A DNA stretch of 46,474 nt from Dactylosporangium sp. AC04546 (GTDB lineage Bacteria > Actinomycetota > Actinomycetes > Mycobacteriales > Micromonosporaceae): NCBI RefSeq assembly GCF_022095675.1, contig NZ_JAHYSG010000098.1, forward strand, positions 1-46,474, read 5' to 3'. The notes beneath the pieces are model-generated. The model was not told where the DNA came from. It worked only from the letters and a program-made list of their open reading frames with translations, and did not search any database. Below, piece after piece: positions 1-7,588 of this stretch; the first letter of the stretch is position 1; each line of letters opens with the position of its first letter. The translations under genes were made by a program, and so were the position numbers.

Positions 1-960
1 GACACCCCGGTGGTGTCGGTGTCGGGGAAGGGGTCGGGCCGGGTGTCGATGGCCGGGCTGATCGCCGCCCGGGACCGGCGCGAAGCGGCCCGCGTCCGGG
101 GTCATCCAGGCCGTGCGGGCCTCGGCGATCTCGTCGTGGGAGCGGGCGACGAAGTTCCACCACATGACGAGCTCCTCCTCGAACGGCTCGCCGCCGAGCA
201 GGAACAGCCTCGCCTCCTCCGTCGCCGTGATGCGGAGGGTGTCGCGCTCGGCACCGAGGTACAGCAGGGATCCGGGGGTCACCTCGACGCCCTCGACGGT
301 CGCGGTGCCCTCCGTCACCACGACGGCGTGCTCGAACGCGCGGTCGACCGGGAGGGTCGTCGCCGCGCCCGGCGCCAGGTGCAGGTCGGCGCCGACGAGC
401 GGGGAGTGGACGACGGCCGGGGAGGCCAGGCCGGCCAGCTCGCCGACCGCCACCGTGATCCGGACGCCGTCCCGCGTGGTCGTGGGCAGGTCGGCGAGGT
501 GCTGGAAGGCCGGGGTGCCGTGCCGGGCGCCGTCCGGCAGGGCGATCCACAGCTGGAGGCCGTGCAGCAGGGGCGGGCGCTCGGTCGGGGAGTTCTCCGA
601 GTGGGCGATGCCGTGGCCGGCGGTCATGATGTTGAGCTGGCCCGGGCGGATCAGCTGGTCGGAGCCGAGGCTGTCCTTGTGGCGCACCTCGCCGCTCAGC
701 AGCCAGGTCACCGTCTGCAGGCCGATGTGCGGGTGCGGCGGCACGCGCATGCCCGGCCCGCCGGTGATGTCCTCGGGGCCGAAGTGGTCCAGGAAGCACC
801 AGGCGCCGACGGTGCGGCGGGACTTGTTGGGCAGGGTGCGCCGCACGACGGTGTACCGGCCGAGGGGCACGTCGCGCCCCTCGAGCAGCTCGGCGCAGGG
901 CGCGGAGTCCGTCTCGACGGGCAGGACCGCTTCGGCGGGCTGGCTCTCCAGGTTGCTCAC
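1..960 (-). CDS. pirin family protein (3' end outside window)
   Basis: Cupin-fold pirin, a family with quercetinase-like or transcription-cofactor roles. The start is a GTG at 960 (reads MSNLESQPAEAV). The metal-binding cupin signature is visible as MRVPPHPHIGLQTVTWL near residue 75 and ends in NIMTAGHGIAHSEN near residue 125; the C-terminal half includes MWWNFVARSHDEI. 320 codons are visible without a stop, about the usual pirin length, so only the extreme C-terminus is missing. The last 20 visible codons are Arg/His/Pro-rich and unlike a normal pirin tail, so a frameshift near position 60 cannot be excluded. It is divergent from the gene at 1099. Confidence 0.9.
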   Translation of the reverse strand, partial: MSNLESQPAEAVLPVETDSAPCAELLEGRDVPLGRYTVVRRTLPNKSRRTVGAWCFLDHFGPEDITGGPGMRVPPHPHIGLQTVTWLLSGEVRHKDSLGSDQLIRPGQLNIMTAGHGIAHSENSPTERPPLLHGLQLWIALPDGARHGTPAFQHLADLPTTTRDGVRITVAVGELAGLASPAVVHSPLVGADLHLAPGAATTLPVDRAFEHAVVVTEGTATVEGVEVTPGSLLYLGAERDTLRITATEEARLFLLGGEPFEEELVMWWNFVARSHDEIAEARTAWMTPDAGRFAPVPGGDQPGHRHPARPLPRHRHHRGV

Positions 961-996
961 GCGCCCATTCTGCTCCGCGCGGCTCGCGTCCGTTTC

Positions 997-1015
997 GACG
1001 TTGGTCGATCTACCC
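997..1015 (+). repeat. 19-bp intergenic repeat (single copy of the element at 31352)
   Basis: GACGTTGGTCGATCTACCC lies between the divergent pirin and membrane-protein genes. The identical 19-mer is the left arm of a large inverted repeat at 31352-31370. Here only one arm is present, followed by a second CGTTGGTC (1019-1026). Confidence 0.6.
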
Positions 1016-1098
1016 GAGCGTTGGTCTCCGGTCGCGGCCGGGGTGCGGGTCGGCGAACCGGGCGGCGCACACGGCCCGGTCCAGGTATTTTGTCCGGT

Positions 1099-1665
1099 GT
1101 GTGGGGACTTGTCGCGGCGATCCTCGCGGCGGCCGTGGCCGGGGGTGCGGTGTTCGTCGCGCTCCTGGCGCTCAACGCCGCGCGGCGGGCCGGTGATGCC
1201 GTCGAGGTGCTCGTCGGGCAGGTGCGGGAGGCCTGGCTGCGGCGCGACGCCGAGCTGGTCTGCGCGTGGGCGGTCAGCGAGCGGGAGACGTTCGAGAAGA
1301 TCATCACCCGCGGCGTCGTCGGCGCGGCGGTGCGCAACGCCTCGCAGATGCCGGTGTACGACATGGAGATCGTCTTCCGGGACCCGCCGGCCGCCTGGAC
1401 CGCGATCCGCCGGGTGCGGATCGTGCCGCCGTCGCAGCAGCCGGAGGTGTACGCCGGGTTCGACCAGGAGCAGACAGAGGGCCCCGTCGAGCGGGACCGG
1501 ATCAACGAGGACGGCACGATCCGGCTCGCGCCGTCCGCGGACATGCACGTCGAGCTGCGCTTCACCGACCTGCGCGGACGCCGCTGGCAGCGCGACGACC
1601 GCGGGGTGCTGACCCAGGTCGGGGAGAACGTCGCCCGGCTGCCGGCGCCCGTCGAGCGCGGCTAG
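1099..1665 (+). CDS. small membrane-anchored protein of unknown function
   Basis: 188 aa from a GTG at 1099 (a TTG at 1090 is also in frame). Residues about 3-25 form one N-terminal transmembrane helix (LVAAILAAAVAGGAVFVALL), followed by a short amphipathic stretch and then a soluble beta-rich domain ending in FTDLRGRRWQRDDRG. The soluble part resembles cytoplasmic or surface beta-sandwich domains common in actinomycete membrane proteins, but I do not recognise a named family. Its TAG stop shares the palindrome CTAG (1662-1665) with the stop of the convergent ROK gene. Confidence 0.65.
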   Translation: MWGLVAAILAAAVAGGAVFVALLALNAARRAGDAVEVLVGQVREAWLRRDAELVCAWAVSERETFEKIITRGVVGAAVRNASQMPVYDMEIVFRDPPAAWTAIRRVRIVPPSQQPEVYAGFDQEQTEGPVERDRINEDGTIRLAPSADMHVELRFTDLRGRRWQRDDRGVLTQVGENVARLPAPVERG

Positions 1666-2702
1666 GCGATCTTGAAGACGATCGACTCGGCCGCGGCGAT
1701 CGCGGCGCCGCGGGCGCCCGCCATGTCGCGGTCCGGGACCAGCGAGAACACCGCCGCCGCGACCTGCTCCTCGCGCAGCAGCGTGTGCTCCTTGACCCGC
1801 TCCAGGAACCAGTCGCGGAAGTGCGGGGCCGCCTCCACCACGCCGCCGCCGACGAAGTAGCAGTCGGGGTCGGTGAAGTTGGCCGCGATCGTGAACAGCC
1901 GGCCCAGGCCCATCGCCTGCTGCTCGAAGATCTTCAGCGCCAGCTCGTCGCCCTGCTCGGCGAAGGAGCGGACCTGCTTCGCGGCCGCCTTGAGCGAGTC
2001 CGCGCCGTGCAGGGGGTGGTCGGGGTACCGGGTGAGCCAGTAGGGCAGCAGGTTGCGCACGATGCCGGTGAGGGAGCTGACGCTCTCCACGTCGCCCAGG
2101 AACCCGCAGCCGCACGAGGGCAGCGGCTGGCCCTCCTCCAGCAGCCCGTGCATCGGGATGTGGACGTGGCCCAGCTCGCCGGCCATGCCGGCCGTCCCGC
2201 GGATGACCCTGCCCTGCTCGACGACGCCGCCGCCGAGGCCGGTGCCGACGATGGCCGAGACCGACGACTTGTGGTGCGCCTCGGCCGCGAAGTACCGGTG
2301 GTGGGCGTAGAGGGCGGCCGCGTTGCCGTCGTTGTTGTAGACGACCGGCAGGCCGAGCCGCTCCTCGAGCCCGGCGCGGAAGTCGAAGCCCCACCAGGCC
2401 GGCGCGGAGAAGTTCGTCGCGCCCTTGGAGGAGATGACGCCGTCGGCGCTGGCCGGGCCGGGTGTGTCCAGGCCGACCGCGGCGACCCGCAGCCGGTCGA
2501 CCCGGGTGACCTGCAGGATGTTGTCGAACGCGCCCGCGAGCGCCTCGACCGCCACCTCCGGCCCCTCCAGGACCCGGCTGGGCACCTCCACCAGCCCGTC
2601 GACCAGGAAGGCCCCGGTGTGGTCGAGCACCGTGGCGTTGTTGGCCGTCCCGCCGTTGTCGAGCCCGACGACGACCCAGTCCTCCGACATCACGGCATGC
2701 AC
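1662..2702 (-). CDS. ROK family sugar kinase-like protein
   Basis: 346 aa from GTG 2702 (an in-frame ATG at 2690 gives MSEDWVVVGLDNGGT and is also plausible). The phosphate-binding motif GLDNGGT is near the N-terminus, IVGTGLGGGVV lies mid-protein, and ELGHVHIP supplies the catalytic-domain His. ROK proteins phosphorylate glucose or related sugars, or act as sugar-responsive repressors; no N-terminal HTH is present, so a kinase is likelier. The ROK zinc motif CxCGxxGCxE reads SCGCGFLGDVE: the third Cys is Asp, so zinc binding may be altered. It is divergent from the MDR gene; the 60-bp gap holds the operator at 2728-2758. Confidence 0.85.
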   Translation of the reverse strand: MHAVMSEDWVVVGLDNGGTANNATVLDHTGAFLVDGLVEVPSRVLEGPEVAVEALAGAFDNILQVTRVDRLRVAAVGLDTPGPASADGVISSKGATNFSAPAWWGFDFRAGLEERLGLPVVYNNDGNAAALYAHHRYFAAEAHHKSSVSAIVGTGLGGGVVEQGRVIRGTAGMAGELGHVHIPMHGLLEEGQPLPSCGCGFLGDVESVSSLTGIVRNLLPYWLTRYPDHPLHGADSLKAAAKQVRSFAEQGDELALKIFEQQAMGLGRLFTIAANFTDPDCYFVGGGVVEAAPHFRDWFLERVKEHTLLREEQVAAAVFSLVPDRDMAGARGAAIAAAESIVFKIA

Positions 2703-2727
2703 CGTACCTCATCCCCCTGCGACCAGC

Positions 2728-2758
2728 TTGACCTCAAGTTCGGTTCAGGTCGCAGAGT
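2728..2758 (+). promoter_or_regulatory. MerR/SoxR-type operator-promoter of the MDR gene
   Basis: The dyad GACCTCAA-GTTCGG-TTCAGGTC (2730-2751) sits between a -35 TTGACC (2728-2733) and a -10-like CAGAGT (2753-2758), separated by a long 19-bp spacer. Overlong spacers filled by a CCTCAAG-type dyad are the hallmark of MerR-family activation, and SoxR boxes look very similar. The -10 ends 8 nt before ATG 2767, so the mRNA would be leaderless. No merR/soxR gene is in the window. Confidence 0.7.
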
Positions 2759-2766
2759 AGGTGCCC

Positions 2767-3672
2767 ATGAGAGCTGCCGCATTCGAACAGCCCGGTCCGC
2801 CCGAGGTCCTGCGCCTGCTCGACCTGCCGGAACCGCAGGCCGGACCGGGTCAGGTCCGGGTCCGGGTCAAGTACGCCGGGGTCCAGCCGTTCGACGCCGG
2901 GCTGCGCAGCGGGTGGCGCCCGCCGTACGCCGACGTGAAGCTTCCGCAGATCCCCGGCAACGAGTTCGCCGGCGTGGTCGACCAGGGCACTGCCGAGGTG
3001 CCCGCCGGCACCGAGGTGCTCGGGTTCAGCGTCTTCAACGCCTACGCGGAGTACATCGTCGTCCCCGCCGACCAGGTCACCCCGAAGCCCGCCGGGGTCC
3101 CGTGGGAGGTCGCGGGCGGCTTCACCGCGGGCTGGCAGACCGCCCGGCTCGCCCTGTCGGCGCTCGGCGTCGGCCCGGGCGACACCGTCCTGATCAACGC
3201 CGCCGCCGGGTCGACGGGGACCGCCGGCGTGCAGCTGGCCCGCCTGCTCGGCGCGACCGTCGTCGGCACGGCGAGCCCGGCCAACCAGGACTACGTGCGC
3301 ATGCTCGGGGCGATCCCGCTGGTGTACGGCGAGGGCCTGGCCGACCGGGTCCGCGCCGCGGCACCGCAGGGCATCACGGCCGCCATCGACGGCGCCGGGG
3401 GCGCGGCACTGGAGACGTCGCTCGCGCTCGTCGAGGACCGCAAGCGGATCATCACCCTCGTCGAGCACGCGCGCATCGAGGAGCTCGGCCTGGGCAGCAT
3501 CCAGGGCCAGCGCAGCGCCGCCGCGCTCGCCGAGCTCATCGCGCTCTACGCCGCCGCGAAGACCACCTGGCTCGTCCGCCGCGTGTACCCCCTCGCCGAG
3601 GCGGCCGACGCCCACCGGGAGATCGAGACCGGCCACGGACGCGGGAAGATCGTGCTGAGCATCGAGGACTAG
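2767..3672 (+). CDS. NADP-dependent quinone oxidoreductase-like MDR enzyme
   Basis: 301 aa medium-chain dehydrogenase/reductase of the zinc-independent quinone-reductase type. The N-terminal GroES-like half runs MRAAAFEQPG to about residue 120 and includes IPGNEFAGVV. The nucleotide-binding half has NAAAGSTGTAGVQLARLLGA, matching the AxxGxxG Rossmann loop. Zinc-ligand cysteines are absent, as expected for quinone reductases. A GTG at 2761 is in frame, but ATG 2767 fits both the conserved MRA start and the predicted leaderless promoter. The operator upstream suggests induction by redox-active compounds. Confidence 0.88.
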   Translation: MRAAAFEQPGPPEVLRLLDLPEPQAGPGQVRVRVKYAGVQPFDAGLRSGWRPPYADVKLPQIPGNEFAGVVDQGTAEVPAGTEVLGFSVFNAYAEYIVVPADQVTPKPAGVPWEVAGGFTAGWQTARLALSALGVGPGDTVLINAAAGSTGTAGVQLARLLGATVVGTASPANQDYVRMLGAIPLVYGEGLADRVRAAAPQGITAAIDGAGGAALETSLALVEDRKRIITLVEHARIEELGLGSIQGQRSAAALAELIALYAAAKTTWLVRRVYPLAEAADAHREIETGHGRGKIVLSIED

Positions 3673-3808
3673 GCACAGGGCCTGGCCGGCGGTGCCGCGG
3701 AGCGTGGCGGCGGTGGCGCTCGACGCCGCCGCCGCGCCCACCGCGTCCACCGCCGGCGTTTCCGGCCGTTCCCGCGGGCAACGCGCCGCCGTGTCAAACC
3801 CTCGGCCG

Positions 3809-3888
3809 GTCGTCGCTGCCCCCCGTCGTCGCTGCCCCCCGTCGTCGCTGCCCCTCGTCGTCACTGCCCCTCGTCGTCACTGCCCCTG
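3809..3888. repeat. five tandem 16-bp repeats at the 3' end of a response regulator
   Basis: The unit GTCGTCRCTGCCCCYC starts at 3809, 3825, 3841, 3857 and 3873, an exact 16-bp period. The last unit contains the TGA stop (3877-3879) and the terminal codons of the response-regulator gene. The array looks like slippage outward from the gene end. The rest of the 3673-3876 gap holds no gene I can support. Confidence 0.75.
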
Positions 3889-4518
3889 GAGGTGGGCGAG
3901 GACGGCGAGGACGCGGCGGTTGTCGTCGTCGGAGACCGGCAGGTTCAGCTTGCCGAAGATGTTGGCGATGTGCTTGTTCACGGCGCTCTCGCTGAGGAAC
4001 AGCTGCTTGGCGATCGCCGTGTTCGAGCGCCCCTCCGCCATCAGCGTCAGCACCTCCCGCTCCCGCGGCGTCAGCGAGCCGGTGGTCGCCGACGGCCGCG
4101 CCACCAGCTTCGCGATCACCGACGGGTCCATCACCGTGCCGCCGGCCGCCACCTGCCGCACCGCGTCGACGAACTGGTCGGCGTTGAACACCCGGTCCTT
4201 CAACAGATACCCGACCGCGCCCGTGCCGTCGGCCAGCAGCTCCCGCGCATACAGCTGCTCCACGTGCTGCGACAGCACCAGCACCGGCAGGCCCGGCACC
4301 TCCCGCCGCGCCGCCAGCGCCGCCTGCAGGCCCTCGTCGGTAAAGCTCGGCGGCAGCCGCACGTCGACCACGGCCACGTCGGGCCGGTGCTCCAGCAGCG
4401 CCGCGTGCAACGCCGGCCCGTTGTCCACGGCCGCCACGATCTCGAACCCGTGGCTCTGCAGGAGCAGGACCAGGCCGTCTCTCAGCAGGTAGAGGTCTTC
4501 GGCGAGGACAACACGCAC
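3877..4518 (-). CDS. NarL/LuxR-type response regulator
   Basis: 213 aa. Receiver domain about residues 1-120: acidic pair AED near residue 7, phosphoacceptor Asp in VAVVDVRLPP near 52, Lys in YLLKDR near 105. C-terminal LuxR HTH: LTPREREVLTLMAEGRSN through FLSESAVNKHIANIFGKL. GTG 4518 is chosen because it begins the canonical MRVVLAED. The start lies 37 nt inside the 3' end of the kinase gene, so translation is probably coupled. It is the partner of the sensor kinase at 4482-6464 and may control the divergent permease at 6599. Confidence 0.9.
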   Translation of the reverse strand: MRVVLAEDLYLLRDGLVLLLQSHGFEIVAAVDNGPALHAALLEHRPDVAVVDVRLPPSFTDEGLQAALAARREVPGLPVLVLSQHVEQLYARELLADGTGAVGYLLKDRVFNADQFVDAVRQVAAGGTVMDPSVIAKLVARPSATTGSLTPREREVLTLMAEGRSNTAIAKQLFLSESAVNKHIANIFGKLNLPVSDDDNRRVLAVLAHLQGQ

Positions 4519-6464
4519 GGCAGCTCCAGCGTCGCAACGGTCGGCCCGCCCGGCGGGCTGTGGATGGCCAGGGTCCCGTCGAACGTACCCAACCGCCGTT
4601 CGATCCCGCGTAACCCCGTCCCCCGGGACGGATCCGCCCCACCGCTGCCGTCGTCGGTGACCGTGATCCGCAGCAGCCCGTCGCGGTGGCGCAGGTCGAC
4701 CCCGATCCGCTCGGCCCCGCCGTGCCGCGTGGCGTTGGCCAGCAGCTCGCTCACCGCGAAATACGCCGCGGACTCCACCGGCGCCGGCGGCCGCCCGGGC
4801 AGCTGCCCGGCGACGCTGACCTCGGCCGCCGTGTCGAGCGCCAGCGCCCGGACCGCGTCGCCGAGCCCGCGCTCCGACAGCACCGGCGGATGGATGCCGC
4901 GCACCAGGTCCCGCAGCTCGGTCAGCGCCGTCGCCGACGTCTCCCGCGCCTGCGCCAGCAGCTTGCGTGCCGCCGCCGGGTCGGTGTCCATGAGCCGCTC
5001 GATCGCGCCCAGCGTCAGCCCGACCGCGATGAGCCGTGCCTGCGCGCCGTCGTGCAGGTCGCGCTCGATCCGCCGGACCTCGGCGGCCTGCGCGTCGAGC
5101 GCGTCGCTGCGGGTCTGCGTGAGCTGCTCCACCCGCTCCCGCAGCGCCGCCGCCTCCGCCGCCTCGGCCGCGGCCTTCGTCGGGCGCAGCAGCAGCGCCG
5201 TCCACCGCGCATTGGCCACGAGCAGCGGCCGGGGCACCGCCAGGCCCACCGCGACCAGCGCCACCCCGACGACGAGCCCGAGCGTGCGATGGCCCGCCAC
5301 CGCGCCATACCACTCGGACCAGTCCGCGCCGAAGAACTCCGTCCACGCCCAGGGGAACACCAGCCCCCAGCCGCCGTAGACGACCGCCGCCACCGGCAGG
5401 CCCACCAGCGCCACCGTCGCGACCGGGTCGGCGGCCAGCCACAGCAGGTCGCGCCAGGAGGCGATGTCGTTCCACGTCCACTGCCAGTTGGCGTTGAACG
5501 ACGCCATCGTCTCGGTCTTGTACAGGTTGTTCTTCACCCGATACAGCCCGTCCGGCCGCAGCTCGGGCCGCAGCTGCGGCTCATACGGCCGGGGGATGCG
5601 CACCCCGCCCCACTCGGCGAACTGCCGGCGCATGTTGGCCAGCCACCGGAAGTGCGAGTTGGCGACCGGGATCAGGAACACGAGCCCCAGCCCGAACCCG
5701 AGCGCGAAGCACGCCATGCTCACCGCGAACAGCACCACCTCCGCGGCGGCGCAGCAGACCAGCATCGCGCAGCGCGCCCACGCGAGCAGCGTCCGCTCCA
5801 CCCGCTTGGCCGACGGCCGCCGCGTGCCCGGCGCGAGCAGCCAGGCGCTCCACCGCGCCACCACCCCGACCGTCCACGGCAGCGCCACCAGCCCGGGCAG
5901 GGCGAGCGCCGCCAGCCAGACCGGCCGCTCCCACAGCCGCTCCCACAGCCCCGTCCACGCCGTCGCCCACCACGCGCCCGGCGGCGGCTCGCCCGGCAGC
6001 CCCCACGGCGGGCCCCAGGCCCACGTCCACGCCGCCAGGAGCAGCGGCCCGGCGGCCAGCGCCAGCGGCAGCAGGCCCAGCAGCGGGAACCAGAACTGCC
6101 ACGACAGGTCCCGCTTCGTCGCCGGGTCCTTCATCAGCCAGTCGAGCCGGCGGAAGAACCTCGGGAACCGGGGGGTCTTGTACAGCGTGGCCTCGTGCCG
6201 ATACAGCCCCTCCTCGTCCGGCTCGGGCGGCGGCGGTGGCGGCTCGTAGGGCACCGGCACCGCGCGCCCGGTCCAGGCCGCGAACATCTGCCGCCAGCGG
6301 TTGACGAGCACCCGGCCGGCGTGGATCGGCGGCGGGATCAGGAACACCATGCCGAGCACGACACCCGGGACCATCAGCACCAGTTGCGCGGCGAACTGCA
6401 TGAGCACGACGACGGTCATGCCGGCGAGCACCGCGGCGCGCAGGAGAGCCCGGGGGTAGGTCAT
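4482..6464 (-). CDS. sensor histidine kinase with duplicated membrane sensor region
   Basis: 660 aa. ATG 6464 follows GAGAGGAAG at good spacing. The N-terminal half holds two copies of one module: hydrophobic helices ending GMVFLIPPPIHAGR / GLVFLIPVANSHFR, then a W-x5-F-A-x-W stretch, PYEP, GLYR and NLYKT/TLYKT, with further helices between. This resembles the actinobacterial putative-sensor domain. The kinase core follows: H-box ERDLHDGAQARLIAVGL near residue 475 (HisKA_3), and ATPase N-box NATRHGG with DDGSGG and GTGLRGIERRL. The cytoplasmic kinase would phosphorylate the regulator at 3877. Duplication of the sensor is unusual. Confidence 0.88.
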   Translation of the reverse strand: MTYPRALLRAAVLAGMTVVVLMQFAAQLVLMVPGVVLGMVFLIPPPIHAGRVLVNRWRQMFAAWTGRAVPVPYEPPPPPPEPDEEGLYRHEATLYKTPRFPRFFRRLDWLMKDPATKRDLSWQFWFPLLGLLPLALAAGPLLLAAWTWAWGPPWGLPGEPPPGAWWATAWTGLWERLWERPVWLAALALPGLVALPWTVGVVARWSAWLLAPGTRRPSAKRVERTLLAWARCAMLVCCAAAEVVLFAVSMACFALGFGLGLVFLIPVANSHFRWLANMRRQFAEWGGVRIPRPYEPQLRPELRPDGLYRVKNNLYKTETMASFNANWQWTWNDIASWRDLLWLAADPVATVALVGLPVAAVVYGGWGLVFPWAWTEFFGADWSEWYGAVAGHRTLGLVVGVALVAVGLAVPRPLLVANARWTALLLRPTKAAAEAAEAAALRERVEQLTQTRSDALDAQAAEVRRIERDLHDGAQARLIAVGLTLGAIERLMDTDPAAARKLLAQARETSATALTELRDLVRGIHPPVLSERGLGDAVRALALDTAAEVSVAGQLPGRPPAPVESAAYFAVSELLANATRHGGAERIGVDLRHRDGLLRITVTDDGSGGADPSRGTGLRGIERRLGTFDGTLAIHSPPGGPTVATLELPCVLSSPKTSTC

Positions 6465-6598
6465 GCGGTACAGCTTCCTCTCGGCGGACCGCCGGCACAG
6501 TGGAGCCAGGTGGAGACTTCGGGGTGGAGCTAGGTACACCATGGATCGGGTATCCAGCTGTATTCTGCCGGGCGCCCCGGCGGCGCAGGATGCTCGGC

Positions 6599-7396
6599 AT
6601 GACAGTCATCGAAGTCCGGCACCCAGCGCGGCGCCTCCAGCGTGACTCCGGTGCGCTGGTGCGCACGCTCGCCCGCCTCACCGTCGTCGAAACCCGGCTC
6701 ATGCTCCGCGAGGTCGGCCCCGCCCTGTTCACCGTGCTCCTGCCGATCGCGCTGCTCGCCTTCGGGCTGCCCGCGAGCACCCGGCGCCCGGACCCGGCCC
6801 TGGGCGGCCACCGCGGCGTCGACACGGTGATCCCGTCGATGTCCGTCATGGTGGCCATGGCGATGGTGGCGTTCTTCATGCTGCCGGTCGTCCTGACCAC
6901 GTATCGCGAGAAGGGTGTCCTGCGCCGCCTGTCCACCACACCCGTCAGACCGGCCGCGCTCCTCGGCGCCCAGCTGCTCATGAACGCCGGCGTGGTGCTG
7001 TTCGCCACCCTGCTGACCGTCGGCATCGGCGTCACGGCCCTGGACATGCGGATGCCCGACCTGCTGCTCGTCCTGCCGACCCTGGCCCTGGGCATCCTCG
7101 CGCTGTTCGCGCTGGGCCTGGTGATCGCGGCAACGGCCGGCACCGTGAAGGCAGCCTCCGGTTACGCCCTGGCCCTGTGGTTCCCGTCGGCGTTCTTCGC
7201 CGGCCTGTGGGTCCCGGTCGAGTACCTCCCGGCGGTCCTGCGCCGCATCGGCGACTTCACCCCGTTGGGCGCGTTCCGCCAGGCGATCCAGGCCGCCTGG
7301 ATCGGCGAGACCCCGCACGCCGTGCACCTGCTGGTCCTGGCGGCGACGTTCGCCGCCGCGAGCACCCTGGCCGTCCGCACCTTCCGCGCCGGGTAG
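6599..7396 (+). CDS. ABC-2 type transporter permease
   Basis: 265 aa with about six transmembrane helices; YREKGVLRRLSTTPV is the typical ABC-2 coupling-helix motif, and FTPLGAFRQAIQAAW near the end is also family-typical. ATG 6599 follows AGGA (6587-6590) at 8 nt; upstream in-frame ATGs lack a ribosome-binding site. Such permeases export drugs, lipids or antimicrobial peptides with a separate ATPase, but no ATPase gene is adjacent. Divergent placement from the two-component system suggests that system regulates it. Confidence 0.88.
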   Translation: MTVIEVRHPARRLQRDSGALVRTLARLTVVETRLMLREVGPALFTVLLPIALLAFGLPASTRRPDPALGGHRGVDTVIPSMSVMVAMAMVAFFMLPVVLTTYREKGVLRRLSTTPVRPAALLGAQLLMNAGVVLFATLLTVGIGVTALDMRMPDLLLVLPTLALGILALFALGLVIAATAGTVKAASGYALALWFPSAFFAGLWVPVEYLPAVLRRIGDFTPLGAFRQAIQAAWIGETPHAVHLLVLAATFAAASTLAVRTFRAG

Positions 7397-7406
7397 CCGG
7401 GCGGCC

Positions 7407-7463
7407 CGTGGCGGCCCGCGGCCCGTGGCGGCCCGCGGCCCGTGGCGGCCCGCGGCCCGTGGC
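7407..7463. repeat. three perfect 17-bp tandem repeats plus a partial fourth
   Basis: The unit CGTGGCGGCCCGCGGCC begins at 7407, 7424 and 7441, with a degenerate continuation at 7458. It follows the permease stop codon. The period is not a multiple of three. No function evident. Confidence 0.7.
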
Positions 7464-7530
7464 CGCGGGGCGGGCCGTGGACGATCGAGCGGGCCGTGCG
7501 GTGTGTCGGCTTGGCAACCTGTGACGGTGC

Positions 7531-7553
7531 GTGACGCGTCCTGTCACTATGAT
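7531..7553 (+). promoter_or_regulatory. candidate alr promoter
   Basis: TATGAT at 7548-7553 is a good -10 hexamer. It is preceded by an imperfect dyad GTGAC-N7-GTCAC (7531-7547), which overlaps the position expected for a -35 or an operator. No convincing -35 at 17-18 bp. Confidence 0.35.
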
Positions 7554-7588
7554 CGGCCCGGCGGAACGGGGCGGAAGGGGTGTACCGG

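Noticed and set aside
1..60. Frameshift near the pirin C-terminus
   Set aside because: The visible tail is compositionally odd, but the gene end is outside the window and no frame gives a clearly better tail, so it is not called.
7407..7463. CRISPR-like repeat array
   Set aside because: Units are 17 bp, directly adjacent and without spacers; a simple tandem repeat.
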